Below are positions 47,141-57,724 of a stretch of DNA of 64,000 nt, in pieces (within the stretch, counting starts at the first letter, position 1; each line of letters opens with the position of its first letter). The notes beneath the pieces are model-generated. The model did no database searches, was not told the origin of the DNA, and saw only the letters and a list, made by a program, of their open reading frames with translations. Source of the DNA: Adineta vaga. Taxonomy: Eukaryota; Rotifera. Both the position numbers and the translations under genes were made by a program. The stretch spans positions 8,556,001 to 8,620,000 of the forward strand of contig CP075496.1 of NCBI GenBank assembly GCA_021613535.1. Direction: 5' to 3'.

Positions 47141-48640
47141 TCAAAATGATTGTTTCGGTAATGTAATTGTCATGTGTTCTGTTGTATCATCGAAGTGAAC
47201 AGACTTACGTTTGATCAAATTGTATAATAACCAACGATTTTTTTGTAAACGTAATGCTGTAGTAAAATTAATACCGTGTAAATTTTGTTGTTGTGAATCA
47301 CATCCCATTTGAATTAATAATTCAACAATACGATATCGACGACCTGATACTTTTAGACAAGTGAAAAGCAGTAAATTATTGCCATCTTTATCTAATTGAT
47401 AAATTGATGATGGAGAAGATTTGATGAGTTTTTCAATCAATTGCCGTTCTTTTTTTTTCAATAATAGAAATATCAATTCGTCATTAATTAACCATTTTTC
47501 CCATGGTTTTTTATCGATCATTTGATGAAATAATCGTCTTCTCCATTGATTTTCTAACAACATGTGGACAATATGTTTTGAACTATCAAAAAAATCTTGA
47601 AAAAAATGATTATTATGATAAATAAGTAAGATAATATCGTATCGATTGTTGATGATTAAACTATCAAGAATACGTTTAAATCGATCAGTTAAATCTACAT
47701 TGATTAGTTTAATTCGTACTAATGATCTGTATTCATCTAAAAATATCTTTAAAATTTCTAATTGTGTTGTATAAAGAATAATTTGATTCGATTTGATTCG
47801 TCGTTGGTTCGAAAGAATTTCTAAGATAATTAAAATCATTTTCTGTAACCAAATCTCATCATCTGACTCATATTTCTGACATTGTGTTGCGAAAAGAATT
47901 AATTCAATCAATGCATGATAGTTTTGTTCATATATGAAATTTGTACGATAAATTAAATAGACAAGATATTCATAGATACTAAATCGATGACCACCACCAT
48001 AACACGGATATTTCAAAAGAGAAGGATTGGATATGAATAAAGTTTGTAACATTTTCGAAGTTAAATTTGATGAAGACAAGACAAGTTCACAAAAGTCATC
48101 AGCAAAATAGAATCCTGCTTGTTCATGTTCATTATATTCCAAAGATGCACCTTTTATGTAAACAAGATATTCGATTTGTTTAAGAATCGATTTTTCAAAT
48201 GGTTTTTCGAATGTTTTCTTTAATTCTAGATCATTGAGCAACATATCCTCATGAGAAAGATATAAACGAATAGATTTGTAATACGAAAGTTTTTCTTTGA
48301 CTTTTGATTTCATTTGAAAATATTGTTCTTGTAAATGAAACTGAATTAATGATTGAAAACATTGTTTTAAAGTCGAATTTTTCGTTGTTTGATTTACAGG
48401 TAATAATTGTTGAGTGATTCTTTCAAATAGAACTGAATTAGAATAACGATGAAAATTTTTGTCATGTTTTTTAATATTTAAAAATTTCGGTAATAAATGT
48501 AAATGTTTATCCAGAAGAATACTATTTAAACGTTGATTTAAACCGAGAAAGGTGTGAAATAGAAAATATATTTCATTGACATATTTGAATATAATGAGAA
48601 TAATTTCATCGGGTAATGTTTCAAATGTCGATACAAACAT
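47141..48640 (-). CDS. F-box protein with C-terminal ankyrin-like region
   Basis: 499-residue single exon from ATG 48640. The N-terminus FETLPDEIILIIFKYVN is a clear F-box start (LPxEIxxxIF). A long helical, Lys/Leu/Ile-rich middle has no recognised domain. Near residues 415-470, DKDGNNLLLFTCLKVSGR and IVELLIQMGCDSQQQNLHG have ankyrin-repeat character. By family it is an SCF ubiquitin-ligase adaptor. This type is strongly expanded in bdelloids. The substrate is unknown. Confidence 0.75.
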   Translation of the reverse strand: MFVSTFETLPDEIILIIFKYVNEIYFLFHTFLGLNQRLNSILLDKHLHLLPKFLNIKKHDKNFHRYSNSVLFERITQQLLPVNQTTKNSTLKQCFQSLIQFHLQEQYFQMKSKVKEKLSYYKSIRLYLSHEDMLLNDLELKKTFEKPFEKSILKQIEYLVYIKGASLEYNEHEQAGFYFADDFCELVLSSSNLTSKMLQTLFISNPSLLKYPCYGGGHRFSIYEYLVYLIYRTNFIYEQNYHALIELILFATQCQKYESDDEIWLQKMILIILEILSNQRRIKSNQIILYTTQLEILKIFLDEYRSLVRIKLINVDLTDRFKRILDSLIINNRYDIILLIYHNNHFFQDFFDSSKHIVHMLLENQWRRRLFHQMIDKKPWEKWLINDELIFLLLKKKERQLIEKLIKSSPSSIYQLDKDGNNLLLFTCLKVSGRRYRIVELLIQMGCDSQQQNLHGINFTTALRLQKNRWLLYNLIKRKSVHFDDTTEHMTITLPKQSF

Positions 48641-49167
48641 TTTCAATATTTATACTGTCAATATACACTTATTTTTTGACCTTAAAATGGTACATATTTA
48701 TGCGCACCTGTATTCGATCAGATAAAACCAATCGTTTTCTTTTTTATGATGCGACACAATTATAGTTGACAGCACTTGAATGATATGATGTGAGAAAGAG
48801 ATTGTATCGATTAACAAAGATTGAAATTAACAAAACAAATTTCAATGAAAAGTCCAAATCGATAAAGGTTCATTTCGTCTAATTAGATAGATCATTTATT
48901 TTGCGTGTAGGATGACATCTGTCTCAAGGAAAAGAAATTAATAGAAGTGAACAATAAATATTTGTCCTTCGTAAAAACTTGTAGTTTTTTATTCCGGCTC
49001 TTCAATAATGATAGAACTCGAACGGTATATTTAAGATTTTCGAATTGATAACAAGTTTTATGAGGATATCAGTTCATGTTATCTTCATCATAAAACATCA
49101 ATAAAAGAAACACCTTTATAAATTAGAGTCTAATTTGAATAACACTTTACAACTTAGATTCATTAAG
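48641..49167. other. Divergent promoter region, gene-free
   Basis: About 530 bp between the F-box gene and the GDPD gene. Nothing was recognised. Confidence 0.45.
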
Positions 49168-50309
49168 ATGTTGTTTTATATGCTTGAAATCTATCAAATC
49201 GTATTTTTTATTGTAAGAATTTGTCAGGGAATGGAGCGTCCATTAGTTATTGGTCATCGAGGTTCAGCTTATCTACCAGAATTAACACTAGAAAGTCAAT
49301 CAATGGCACATGCATTGCATGCAGATATGATTGAAATTGATGTATGTCTTACTCGAGATAATCAATTAATTGTTATTCATGGTAAATGAAAATATTTTAC
49401 TTAGAAAAATCATCTCACGAAAGAATTCTTTATTCAATTCTAGATTTGTATTTGAATGCAATTAGTAATGTTCAAGAACTTTATCCAAATCGTAGTAGTT
49501 CGGATGGATATCATTATGTTATTGATTTTGATCTTGTTGAATTACGTAATTTAACGATTCATGAACGTATTAAACCATTTACAAATATTCAAACTTATCC
49601 ATTGCGTTTTCCTTGGTCATCATCAATATCATTTTCTCTTTCGACATTAAATCAAACGCTTGAATTACTTCTTGGTTTACGTCGATCAACGAATCGACAA
49701 TATGAATTACTAATTGAAATAAAAAATCCTGAATATCATTCACAACATAATAGATGTATATCATGTATCTTAATTTCAACATTAGATACCTATAATCTGA
49801 CAGAATCGACAGATCCAATTGTCATTCAAACGTTTCATATAGAAGAATTAATCTATATACGTGAGAAATTATCCCGTCGTTTAAGGCTCGTAGGTTTATT
49901 AACATGGAATTGGTTAAATGAATCTTCAAGTAATTATGATTTTTATCGTAGTGAACAAGGTTTACAAAATTTATCATCAATCCTTCATGCAATTGCACCA
50001 AATATGGAATTATTAGTTAATTTCAATACCGATGGATCAATTATCGATATAACGAATTTAACTTCATTAGCTCATAAATATAAACTTGCTGTTTATCCAT
50101 GGACATTTCGATATGATACATACAAGGGAAATTTTCAAGAATTGATTGAATTTTTTTCTCAAAAAGTACATGTCGATGGTTTTATTACAAGTCAACCTGA
50201 TATAGTTATCGAAATTTTAGAAAGAAAAACATCGGACGCACAGAGAGAATTTAAGCAATCGATTTCTTTACTTTCTTCTATATTTGTTTTATTCTATTTC
50301 TATTTGTAA
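49168..50309 (+). CDS. Secreted or anchored glycerophosphodiester phosphodiesterase
   Basis: Exons 49168-49381 and 49444-50309 (62-nt intron) give 359 residues. ATG 49168 precedes a hydrophobic signal (MLFYMLEIYQIVFFIVRI). The GDPD signature is complete once spliced: PLVIGHRGSAYLPELTLES, ADMIEIDVCLTRDN, and the catalytic IVIHD created across the splice. Later motifs are LLIEIKNP (Glu metal ligand), VIQTFHIEEL, VYPWTF and VDGFITSQPD. It hydrolyses glycerophosphodiesters to glycerol-3-phosphate and alcohol. The last 15 residues are hydrophobic (SLLSSIFVLFYFYL), like a GPI-attachment signal. Confidence 0.9.
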
Positions 50310-50599
50310 AGATTGATTTCATCGATCTTAATTCGTAAAAGAAAAAGACTCTTCTATTATATTCAATAGAATAAAAACACGTTCAGTTTAATAATGATCA
50401 TGAGTAAATTTTACGGGAATATTTTAATCACACTATACTTTCATTTTACCAAACGTGTCTAATTGTAATATGTGATAAAATGATAGAAATACCTTCTTTT
50501 TCTCTTGTTTCGAAACGTAGTAATGAATAATAAATCAATTCTTCTCAATTACTATTAAATAGAAAACAAAAAATAAATCCTTCGGTATTTATCCTGGAA
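50310..50599. other. Short gap
   Basis: About 290 bp of AT-rich sequence; nothing seen. Confidence 0.4.
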
Positions 50600-51701
50600 A
50601 TGACTCTTCGTTTGGTACCATTGGTGTTTATCATAAATTGTAAGAGATCTAAGCATTTTTTGCTGTGATTTAGAATGAATTTCATTGAATTATTTGATTT
50701 AGTAAATCTCATTTTTATTGGAGTGAACGTCTCGATTGCAAGTGATGATAGTGATCTAGAACTTCCCATTGAACGACGAAATTTTTCTGTATGCGCTTGT
50801 GAAAATTCATCGATTATCAATATACCTTTATTTGAATGTGAATTACCAACTGAATATCTCCAAGATTGTGATAATCAAACATGTTATGCGACTACCGCTG
50901 AACCAACTGAGCAAACAACTACAGTTATGAAACTTATATTACCTTCTTATCAATGTCCAGATGAAAATTACATGGGTATTTATTGTAATGTAACGAACGA
51001 TATATGTGCAATATATGAACCATGTGAAAATTACGGTATTTGCATATCGAATAAATCTCTTCCATTGGAATATAGTTGTCAATGTTTATCTGATGAATAT
51101 TCGGGTTATAATTGTGAGAATGATAATCGATTATGTAAAAATGGTACTTGTTTGTAAGAAGAATAGTTTATTTTTGAGAAAATAAACCGCATCGATTGAT
51201 TCGTTTAGGCATGATGGTGATTGTATCAAAGAACGTATTTCAGCTGATAATAAAACAACATTTGCATGTTTATGTCAACGTGGTTATGATGGAACGCGTT
51301 GTGAATTAGTTTCGAATATGTGTACGAATATTACATGTGAGAATAAAGGTATTTGTCGATCATCTCATTTATCATGGAAATGTCATTGTATTGATTCAAC
51401 ATTGTATTCAGGTGTTTATTGTGAACATCAAAGTACATCATTAACTATTAAAAAAGTGTTAAGTCAATCATTTGTATCAATAGCAATTGCTGCGATTATT
51501 GCCGTATTTCTATTTGTTATTATTATGGATGTATTGAAATATGTATTTCAAATTGATCCTATTATTGGAGAAAGAAGAATGATGAAAAACGAACGAATGA
51601 AAAAACTATCTGATAAGAATAAGAAGAGAAAAAAAATGATGGAAAATTATGTCAATATAGCAATACGATTTGCTTATAAGAATTTTTCTGAAACATATTA
51701 A
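50600..51701 (+). CDS. EGF-like repeat, single-pass membrane protein
   Basis: The confident part is exon 50675-51153 joined to 51209-51701 by a 55-nt intron. Three to four EGF-like modules are seen: a first around CPDENYMGIYC, then CAIYEPCENYGICIS...YSCQCLSDEYSGYNC, CKNGTCLHDGDC...FACLCQRGYDGTRC and CTNITCENKGICRS...WKCHC. One transmembrane helix follows (FVSIAIAAIIAVFLFVIIM) and a Lys/Arg/Met-rich cytosolic tail. The N-terminus is ambiguous: ATG 50675 gives one signal-like start, while ATG 50600 with a short intron to about 50725 gives a cleaner signal peptide. Probable surface adhesion or signalling protein. Confidence 0.75.
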
Positions 51702-51959
51702 TATATTGCTTGATTGATTCGAAAAGTATTTGTTTGTATGTTAAAACTATACGGAAAAGAAATAGTTTATCGTACGTTTCGATGCTTGAGAGATTATATT
51801 TTTAAAGATCTTTTGAAATATGTCAAAGATAATGTTTTCATCTCGAGAGACTTGAATTTTAGATAATAACTTGTTTTTCTCCAGAGTAATGAAGTAGAAA
51901 CTGTTCAAGCGTATAACATTAAGTAAAACGTCTTTTTATCCATATCTTACCTACTCGAC

Positions 51960-52213
51960 TTCATTTAATTGATCGAGAATATCGTTGCGATGTGTGTGAT
52001 GATACACAGGATGTTCTATTTCTACTTGGAAATCGACTTCTACCTGGTTCAATTCTAGTCTTCGATGAATTATGTAATTGTTCTGTGTATGAAAAACATG
52101 AAATCAAAGCTTTATTCAAATTTCTACCAGGAACAAATTTACGATTGATTCCATTACGTTCAAGTACTATTATTCAACCTATGATACCTATGAACAATCA
52201 TTCATTTGCCTAG
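51960..52213 (+). pseudogene. C-terminal fragment of a SAM-dependent methyltransferase
   Basis: An isolated ~80-codon coding fragment. The phrases LFLLGNRLLPGSILVFDEL and VYEKHEIKALFKFL match the C-terminal strand-helix region of macrocin-O-methyltransferase/TylF-like enzymes (usual: G-S-I-x-V-F-D-E-L ... E-x-x-E). The SAM-binding half is missing, and the region preceding DDTQDVL is degenerate where an IDCDLY-type acid motif would be expected. Interpreted as a gene remnant; a fully separate small gene is unlikely. Confidence 0.5.
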
Positions 52214-52261
52214 TCGATATCACATAAATCTATGTTTATTATAGAATCATCTTTTCTTTAT

Positions 52262-53242
52262 TTAAAGGGATGAAATAAATAGATATTTATTGCGATCTCG
52301 ATTATTATCACGAGACAAATCTACTGTTCGAAATAAAGAATGTAATTGTTTGATAGAATTAGAATTGTTCAGTAGAACAATATTTAATGGAAGTTTTACT
52401 TTCAAAGCTATCAAATTTGGCACATATGTTGTTAATAGACGAGCGAATAAATCAAATGAAAATTCCATATTAAATTCATTTTCATCGATAATTAATTGGA
52501 AACTTTCTAAATTTGATAAAATGGATAATAACCATTCAATATGTTTATACCAATCATTTCCTAATGAATAAAATCGAATATAAAGTGAACGAATTGATCG
52601 ATGTATCGGAATGAATGCGAATGATAATTGAAAAGATAAATTTCTCAAACGAATGATTCGTAAATAAACTAAATTTGGACATGAAGAAAATATTTGTTGA
52701 TAATTATTTACTTTCCAAGTTGAAGGTGTGATGATTAATTGTTGAAGTGATTGAGACGATTGTGAATGGTTATTATCCAATGTTATTCGATCAATTTGAC
52801 AAATACATAAATGAGAAAGAGCAGAAGAGAATATTAAACTACATAATTGTTTTGAATGATCCAAAATGAAGAAATTTGATATTGATAGATGTTCGAGATA
52901 AGGTAAATATGATGATTGAATAGCATTACATTGAATTTCTGTTGGTCTTGATAGTTTTAATGAACGTAGATTTTTGTATGAAGAAAAATCGATTTGTTCA
53001 TCATGTTTAACAATTAATATCGAGACTTGTGATGCAAAGAATGGAATCGTTCGTGGCCGATTATCCCAATCTTCGTGAAGAATTAAATGAAGATTTTGTA
53101 GAGATTTGATAAGAATATTTAAACGTGAATTTAAATTGAAAAATGCTCCATATAAATCATACGGAGTAATGTACTGAAATAGTTCGATAAATAATTCATT
53201 AGGCAATATTTCAATGGTTGAAATAGTACTGTTCATTGCCAT
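52262..53242 (-). CDS. F-box/LRR-like protein
   Basis: 326-residue single exon. F-box at the N-terminus (IEILPNELFIELFQYITPYDLYGAF, residues ~10-34), followed by about ten irregular leucine-rich strands (NLRSLKLS, YLEHLSIS, SLQQLIIT, NLVYLRIIRL, NLESFQLIID). Typical of the large bdelloid F-box family, presumed adaptors of SCF ubiquitin ligases. It is similar in its C-terminal half to the partial gene at the left edge of the window. Confidence 0.8.
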   Translation of the reverse strand: MAMNSTISTIEILPNELFIELFQYITPYDLYGAFFNLNSRLNILIKSLQNLHLILHEDWDNRPRTIPFFASQVSILIVKHDEQIDFSSYKNLRSLKLSRPTEIQCNAIQSSYLPYLEHLSISNFFILDHSKQLCSLIFSSALSHLCICQIDRITLDNNHSQSSQSLQQLIITPSTWKVNNYQQIFSSCPNLVYLRIIRLRNLSFQLSFAFIPIHRSIRSLYIRFYSLGNDWYKHIEWLLSILSNLESFQLIIDENEFNMEFSFDLFARLLTTYVPNLIALKVKLPLNIVLLNNSNSIKQLHSLFRTVDLSRDNNRDRNKYLFISSL

Positions 53243-54070
53243 TAAAAAGAATTCATTATCAATTTATGACATATTTTCATCGATGTCATTTGAAGCAAGA
53301 TATTACTACATCACGAGTGATGAGTTAGAAAAAAAAGGGAGACGTAAAACTATTTAGATCGATCATCAAAAGCGATGAAAGAGAGTATGGTTTGTTGACA
53401 GAAGAAGAAAAAAAGAAGAATTTCTGACTGGTCGAAGAAGTGTGTATATGGTCAGTCATCCTGTTAGAGTAGTAACGGTCAAGGCACGAAGAAAAGAAAC
53501 ATGTCGGTCATCAGTAAAAAAAAAAGAACGCAAAAGAAGAATAGAAAAAAAAAATATTGATGAATACCCCAATGTTAGACAACAAATACTCGTGTATAAC
53601 ATCAACTATTCATATGAGCATGTAACAAGCAAATAATGAAATGATATAGAAAAAAAAGACGATTTCATCTGTAGTGACAAAAAAAAGGTTTACATAATAA
53701 TTATTACATAAAACTATTCTTCGCTACAAAGTGATATTCTATCAAAGCCAGGAGATTTAACATTTTTATTGAAATATATAACAGAATCTTATCATGTCAA
53801 AACTATCCGTATATTCAGAAATTAAGACGTCACTAGACCCTCGATTGAGTTAATGGATATCATTCAAATGCAGAATAATCTACATTAGCTCATCTTGACA
53901 TACATCTTCCAATATTTATACTAAGTGTATGACGTTCGTTCTTCTTTTCTTTAGTCTTAACTATTTTATCATTCGCACATCAACTGACATATCAAAAGAG
54001 TATGAAAATAAATATTTTATTTTATTCATTACAAAATAATCTAAAACAAAGATATACATGAATGAAAAGA
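53243..54070. other. Gene-free stretch, purine-rich
   Basis: Contains a long A/G-rich part (about 53390-53560). The 64-codon frame at 53442-53636 is a product of that composition and is not called as a gene. Confidence 0.45.
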
Positions 54071-55517
54071 ATGAGTGACGATATATGTCGTAAGTTGAAA
54101 AAGAATTATTAAGATTTAGATTAAATCTTTGCTATTTCCTATAGAAGAAATTCTGTTGTCTAAAACTCTTAAAACTGATTCATTTACATCATTAAAATTA
54201 TCTCCAAATGACTGGATAATATCTTCAAGTAATGCCATTAGTTGCATTTACTTTTATAATATTCAACAATGGCCATTATACAAAAAACAAAACAACAATA
54301 ATATCTTTATGAATGTTGAAAAATTGATTTCAAGTTTACAAATCTTATTGAAACATTATCCTTTACTAACCGGTACATTCAAAATATTCGATACAGATAA
54401 CAAAGTATCCCTTGAAAATGACGAGAATAATGGTGGCATTGTATTTGTTTCAACATGCGTCAATATTCCAATCAAGGAACTGCCAATATCAATTGATCAA
54501 TATACTAATACTAAGAAAATACCAGAATCATTACAATTGATTAATTCATTCACTGCAAATGTTCCATTTCATGTTCGTCATACTCGATTTTCATGCGGTA
54601 GTGTTGCACTTGGTATATCATTGAATCATCAAGTTGCTGATGCTCACTCCTATTTTCAACTGATTGATGATTGGAGACAAATTTATCAAAATTCGAATTA
54701 TCAATCGAATGTTTGTCATCAAAGATCACTTCTTCAGCCAACTCTCGCAGAAATTCAACAATTAAAAAATTCAAATCCAAATTTTAACAATCGAAAAAGT
54801 CTTTCATTTAAACACGAAGAACTATCTTCTCTTCCGATGCTACCAAAAGAAACTATTATCAAAATATTTCGATTCTCAAATGATGAATTACAACGAATGA
54901 AGTCTGATGCTGTAATTCATTTATCATCCGATATTGATTATCTATCTACATTTGAAGTCCTGACTGCACATCTTTATCGACATGTAATGTTTGCTCGTCA
55001 TCATTCAACATCATCAATACAAACAAAACTTTATATTTCAACTAATATTCGTCCACGTTTGATTCAACCATCCATTCCTAATACTTATTTCGGTAATGCA
55101 ATTATGCTTTCGTATTCTGAAATGATGATGCGAGATTTATTGAATTTAAATTCTCTTAGTTTAATTGCTAGTCAAGTACATAAATCAATTGAAGAGAATA
55201 CAAGTAATGATATTCGAACGACCTTAGCATGGATTAGTTGTCAAGATGATAAGATGAAAATAACACCAACTTGGAATTTAGATACAACAGATTTTACAAT
55301 TTCAGCTTGGAATAAAATGGGAATGTATGCAAAATCAGAATTTGAAATTGATGTTCCTGCATGTCGAATTATACTTCCACAGAATACGAATTTTAATGGT
55401 GCAGCAACTTTATTTTCAACAGAAGATAATGATGGAAGTATTGATGTCTTTTTAGGATTAGAAGTGAATGAAATGAATCAATTAGAAAAAAACTTAGATT
55501 TCAGAAAATATCGTTGA
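54071..55517 (+). CDS. BAHD/transferase-family acyltransferase
   Basis: A 19-nt first coding exon (54071-54089, MSDDIC) splices over a 55-nt intron into exon 54145-55517 in phase, giving 463 residues. The BAHD catalytic motif H-x3-D is present as GISLNHQVADAHSYF (H168, D172). The N-lobe shows LLKHYPLLTGTF and FTANVPFHVRHTRF. The C-lobe has STNIRPRL, NTYFGNAI and ISAWNKMGMY, while the plant DFGWG is replaced by SEFEID. BAHD enzymes transfer acyl groups from CoA to alcohols or amines. They are plant and fungal in distribution, so a transferred gene that later gained an intron is the simplest reading. Confidence 0.82.
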
Positions 55518-56078
55518 TAAGATACTCAATTTAATCATACATCATTTCTTGATCTCAAAAAAACTATTTCTTTTTTTCAGAACCCAACATCTGTAAGCGC
55601 TATTTTTCTAAAATCTGTCTATTCACATGCAAAAAGAATAATAAATCCTTTAATTTATAATTCCACTCTCTAGATATTCAATAATGCATGCACTAGAAGA
55701 AAAACTCAATAACTTAGTTTTTTTTAAATTCTATCAAATAAACATCTGCAGATAAGATTGAATCGAAAAGCTTGATTATTTATGACGTCAACTAGAATCT
55801 CTGTCATCTGTTAAGAAAATTTTACGATGATTAGATCAGCATTCTTTGTTCTTCACACAATACCTCGACATGATAAGAAAAATGACATACTACTTTGTTT
55901 TTTTTAATTATGTTTTTAGACAAAACCTTCCGGTTCTCTCAAACAGATGACACTTTATTAAAATGTTTCAAAGAAATGCATTGACACATAATCTTTATAT
56001 AATTTTCAGATTCGACTTGTTATAATCTAAGCATTTCTTTTCTCTATACAGATTCTTTATACTCTATCAAAAAAATTA
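55518..56078. other. Gene-free gap
   Basis: About 560 bp, AT-rich. No feature was recognised. Confidence 0.45.
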
Positions 56079-57068
56079 ATGTCATTTCTGATCAGCACTT
56101 CGTATTATATTACTGTTTATATTGGTGCATGTATTTATATTTTCGGTTTCTTGGGTAGTTTAAGTAATATTGGTATTCTTTTTTCTAAACGACACAATCC
56201 ATGTACATTTTTATTAATTTATTCATCAATCATTGATTTTTTTGTTCTAAATGTTGGTTTATTACCACGTATATTAGCTGTAGGATTTAATATTGATCCG
56301 GTATTATCGAATTTAATCTGGTGTAAAATTCGAACTTATGCTTTACGTATAACAACATTAGTTTCAATCTACAGTGTTTCTCTTATGTCAATCGAACGAT
56401 TTTTTGTCAGTTGTCGAACAGTACGATGGAGACAATGGAGTAATCTTTCATTTATTCGTTGGCTAATGTTTTTCCTTACATTCTTTATTGCTATTGAAGG
56501 TCTTCCATTCTTTATTCTTACGCAAATTCATCGTACAAATACGAGTATTAGCTGTACACCGATGTATAATTCAATTTTTGCTAGATATGCATCCTTCTTT
56601 TGTATACCTGTTCTTTATGGTATACTTCCATTGAGTATTATGATATTTATGAGTATTCTAATATATTATAAATTACAACGAAGAATTCATCTTCGAAAAG
56701 TACAACGTTCTTTAACATTAATTATACTTTTTCGAATATTGATTGTAGTCATTTCTTTGGGTCCATATGCAGCATATTTTGTTTATTCAGCGATTGTTAT
56801 GATTACAGTATCGGAGAAATCTTCAGAAAGAACAGCAATAGAAAATTATATTTTAAATATTGCTAGCATTATTCTTTATCTAACACATTCTTCATCGTTT
56901 TTTATTTATTATTATTTATCAGCATCTTATCGAAAGGAGATATTCAATGTACTTCGATATTTATGTCAAAAGAGAAGAACAAATACTATACGACCTACAC
57001 AACTGCCGGCAATTGTTTTAATTGAAAGAAATGTTGTTAATAATGAAGAAGATGATGAAATTCATTAG
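56079..57068 (+). CDS. Rhodopsin-like 7TM receptor (orphan GPCR)
   Basis: 329-residue intronless frame. TM1 FGFLGSLSNIGILF, TM2 LIYSSIIDFFVLNVGLLP, TM3 ending SLMSIERFFVSC (ERF in the DRY position). Candidate disulfide cysteines are in IWCKIR and SISCTPMY. TM6 and TM7 are LIILFRILIVVISLGPYAAYF and LNIASIILYLTHSSSFFIYYYLSASYRKE. The C-tail is acidic (NNEEDDEIH). It belongs to the broad bdelloid FMRFamide-receptor-like family. The ligand is unknown. Confidence 0.85.
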   Translation: MSFLISTSYYITVYIGACIYIFGFLGSLSNIGILFSKRHNPCTFLLIYSSIIDFFVLNVGLLPRILAVGFNIDPVLSNLIWCKIRTYALRITTLVSIYSVSLMSIERFFVSCRTVRWRQWSNLSFIRWLMFFLTFFIAIEGLPFFILTQIHRTNTSISCTPMYNSIFARYASFFCIPVLYGILPLSIMIFMSILIYYKLQRRIHLRKVQRSLTLIILFRILIVVISLGPYAAYFVYSAIVMITVSEKSSERTAIENYILNIASIILYLTHSSSFFIYYYLSASYRKEIFNVLRYLCQKRRTNTIRPTQLPAIVLIERNVVNNEEDDEIH

Positions 57069-57724
57069 AAAAAAACGGCTTGTTCGTCATATGGAAAATC
57101 TTATCTAACTTATTGATGTTTCTCGGTGGGTTCAAAATATACAAAAGAATCTACATGTATTAATTAATTTGAATAAGTTGATCTATGATAAGAAAACTAA
57201 TTAAATATTTGAACAGTACAATGGTGTATTCAAATTGACGATGGATAAAAACTATAATAATAATTGAAGAAAAAGAGAACACAACATGACAATAACGTCG
57301 AAAAAACTTGTTTTTATATTTGTCTTAACAACGTTATATTTCTATTTTCAAATAAATAATAAATCATATAAACTTCAAAATACAATTTTGATGTATATTT
57401 TATTAACATTCATGATACTACTTTACATACTATCTAATGATCTATCATTTTGATAATCAAAATTCTAGGTATATATGAACCTGAGAAGGAAAAAGAGACC
57501 ATGTCTTGTGTATACACACGTATAGAACATGAGAAAGAAAAACAAAAGTGATGCTGATTCTGATATATATATACTATTACTCATCGATTAAAGTTAAATA
57601 GAACGATAGAAAAATTTTTTTTTTCTTTTCATCTGATGTTGTTTCGAGAGAAAAAAACAGTGTGCAGAATTAATCTTATCGGTACATAGTTATGTATATT
57701 TTTTTCTTCTGAGATTGATGAATC
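57069..57724. other. Gene-free gap
   Basis: About 650 bp, AT-rich, including a short TATATATATA run near 57570. Nothing else was seen. Confidence 0.45.

Noticed and set aside
53442-53636. 64-codon Lys/Arg-rich frame
   Set aside because: Product of a purine-rich tract with repeated AAG/GAA codons; no homology-like structure.
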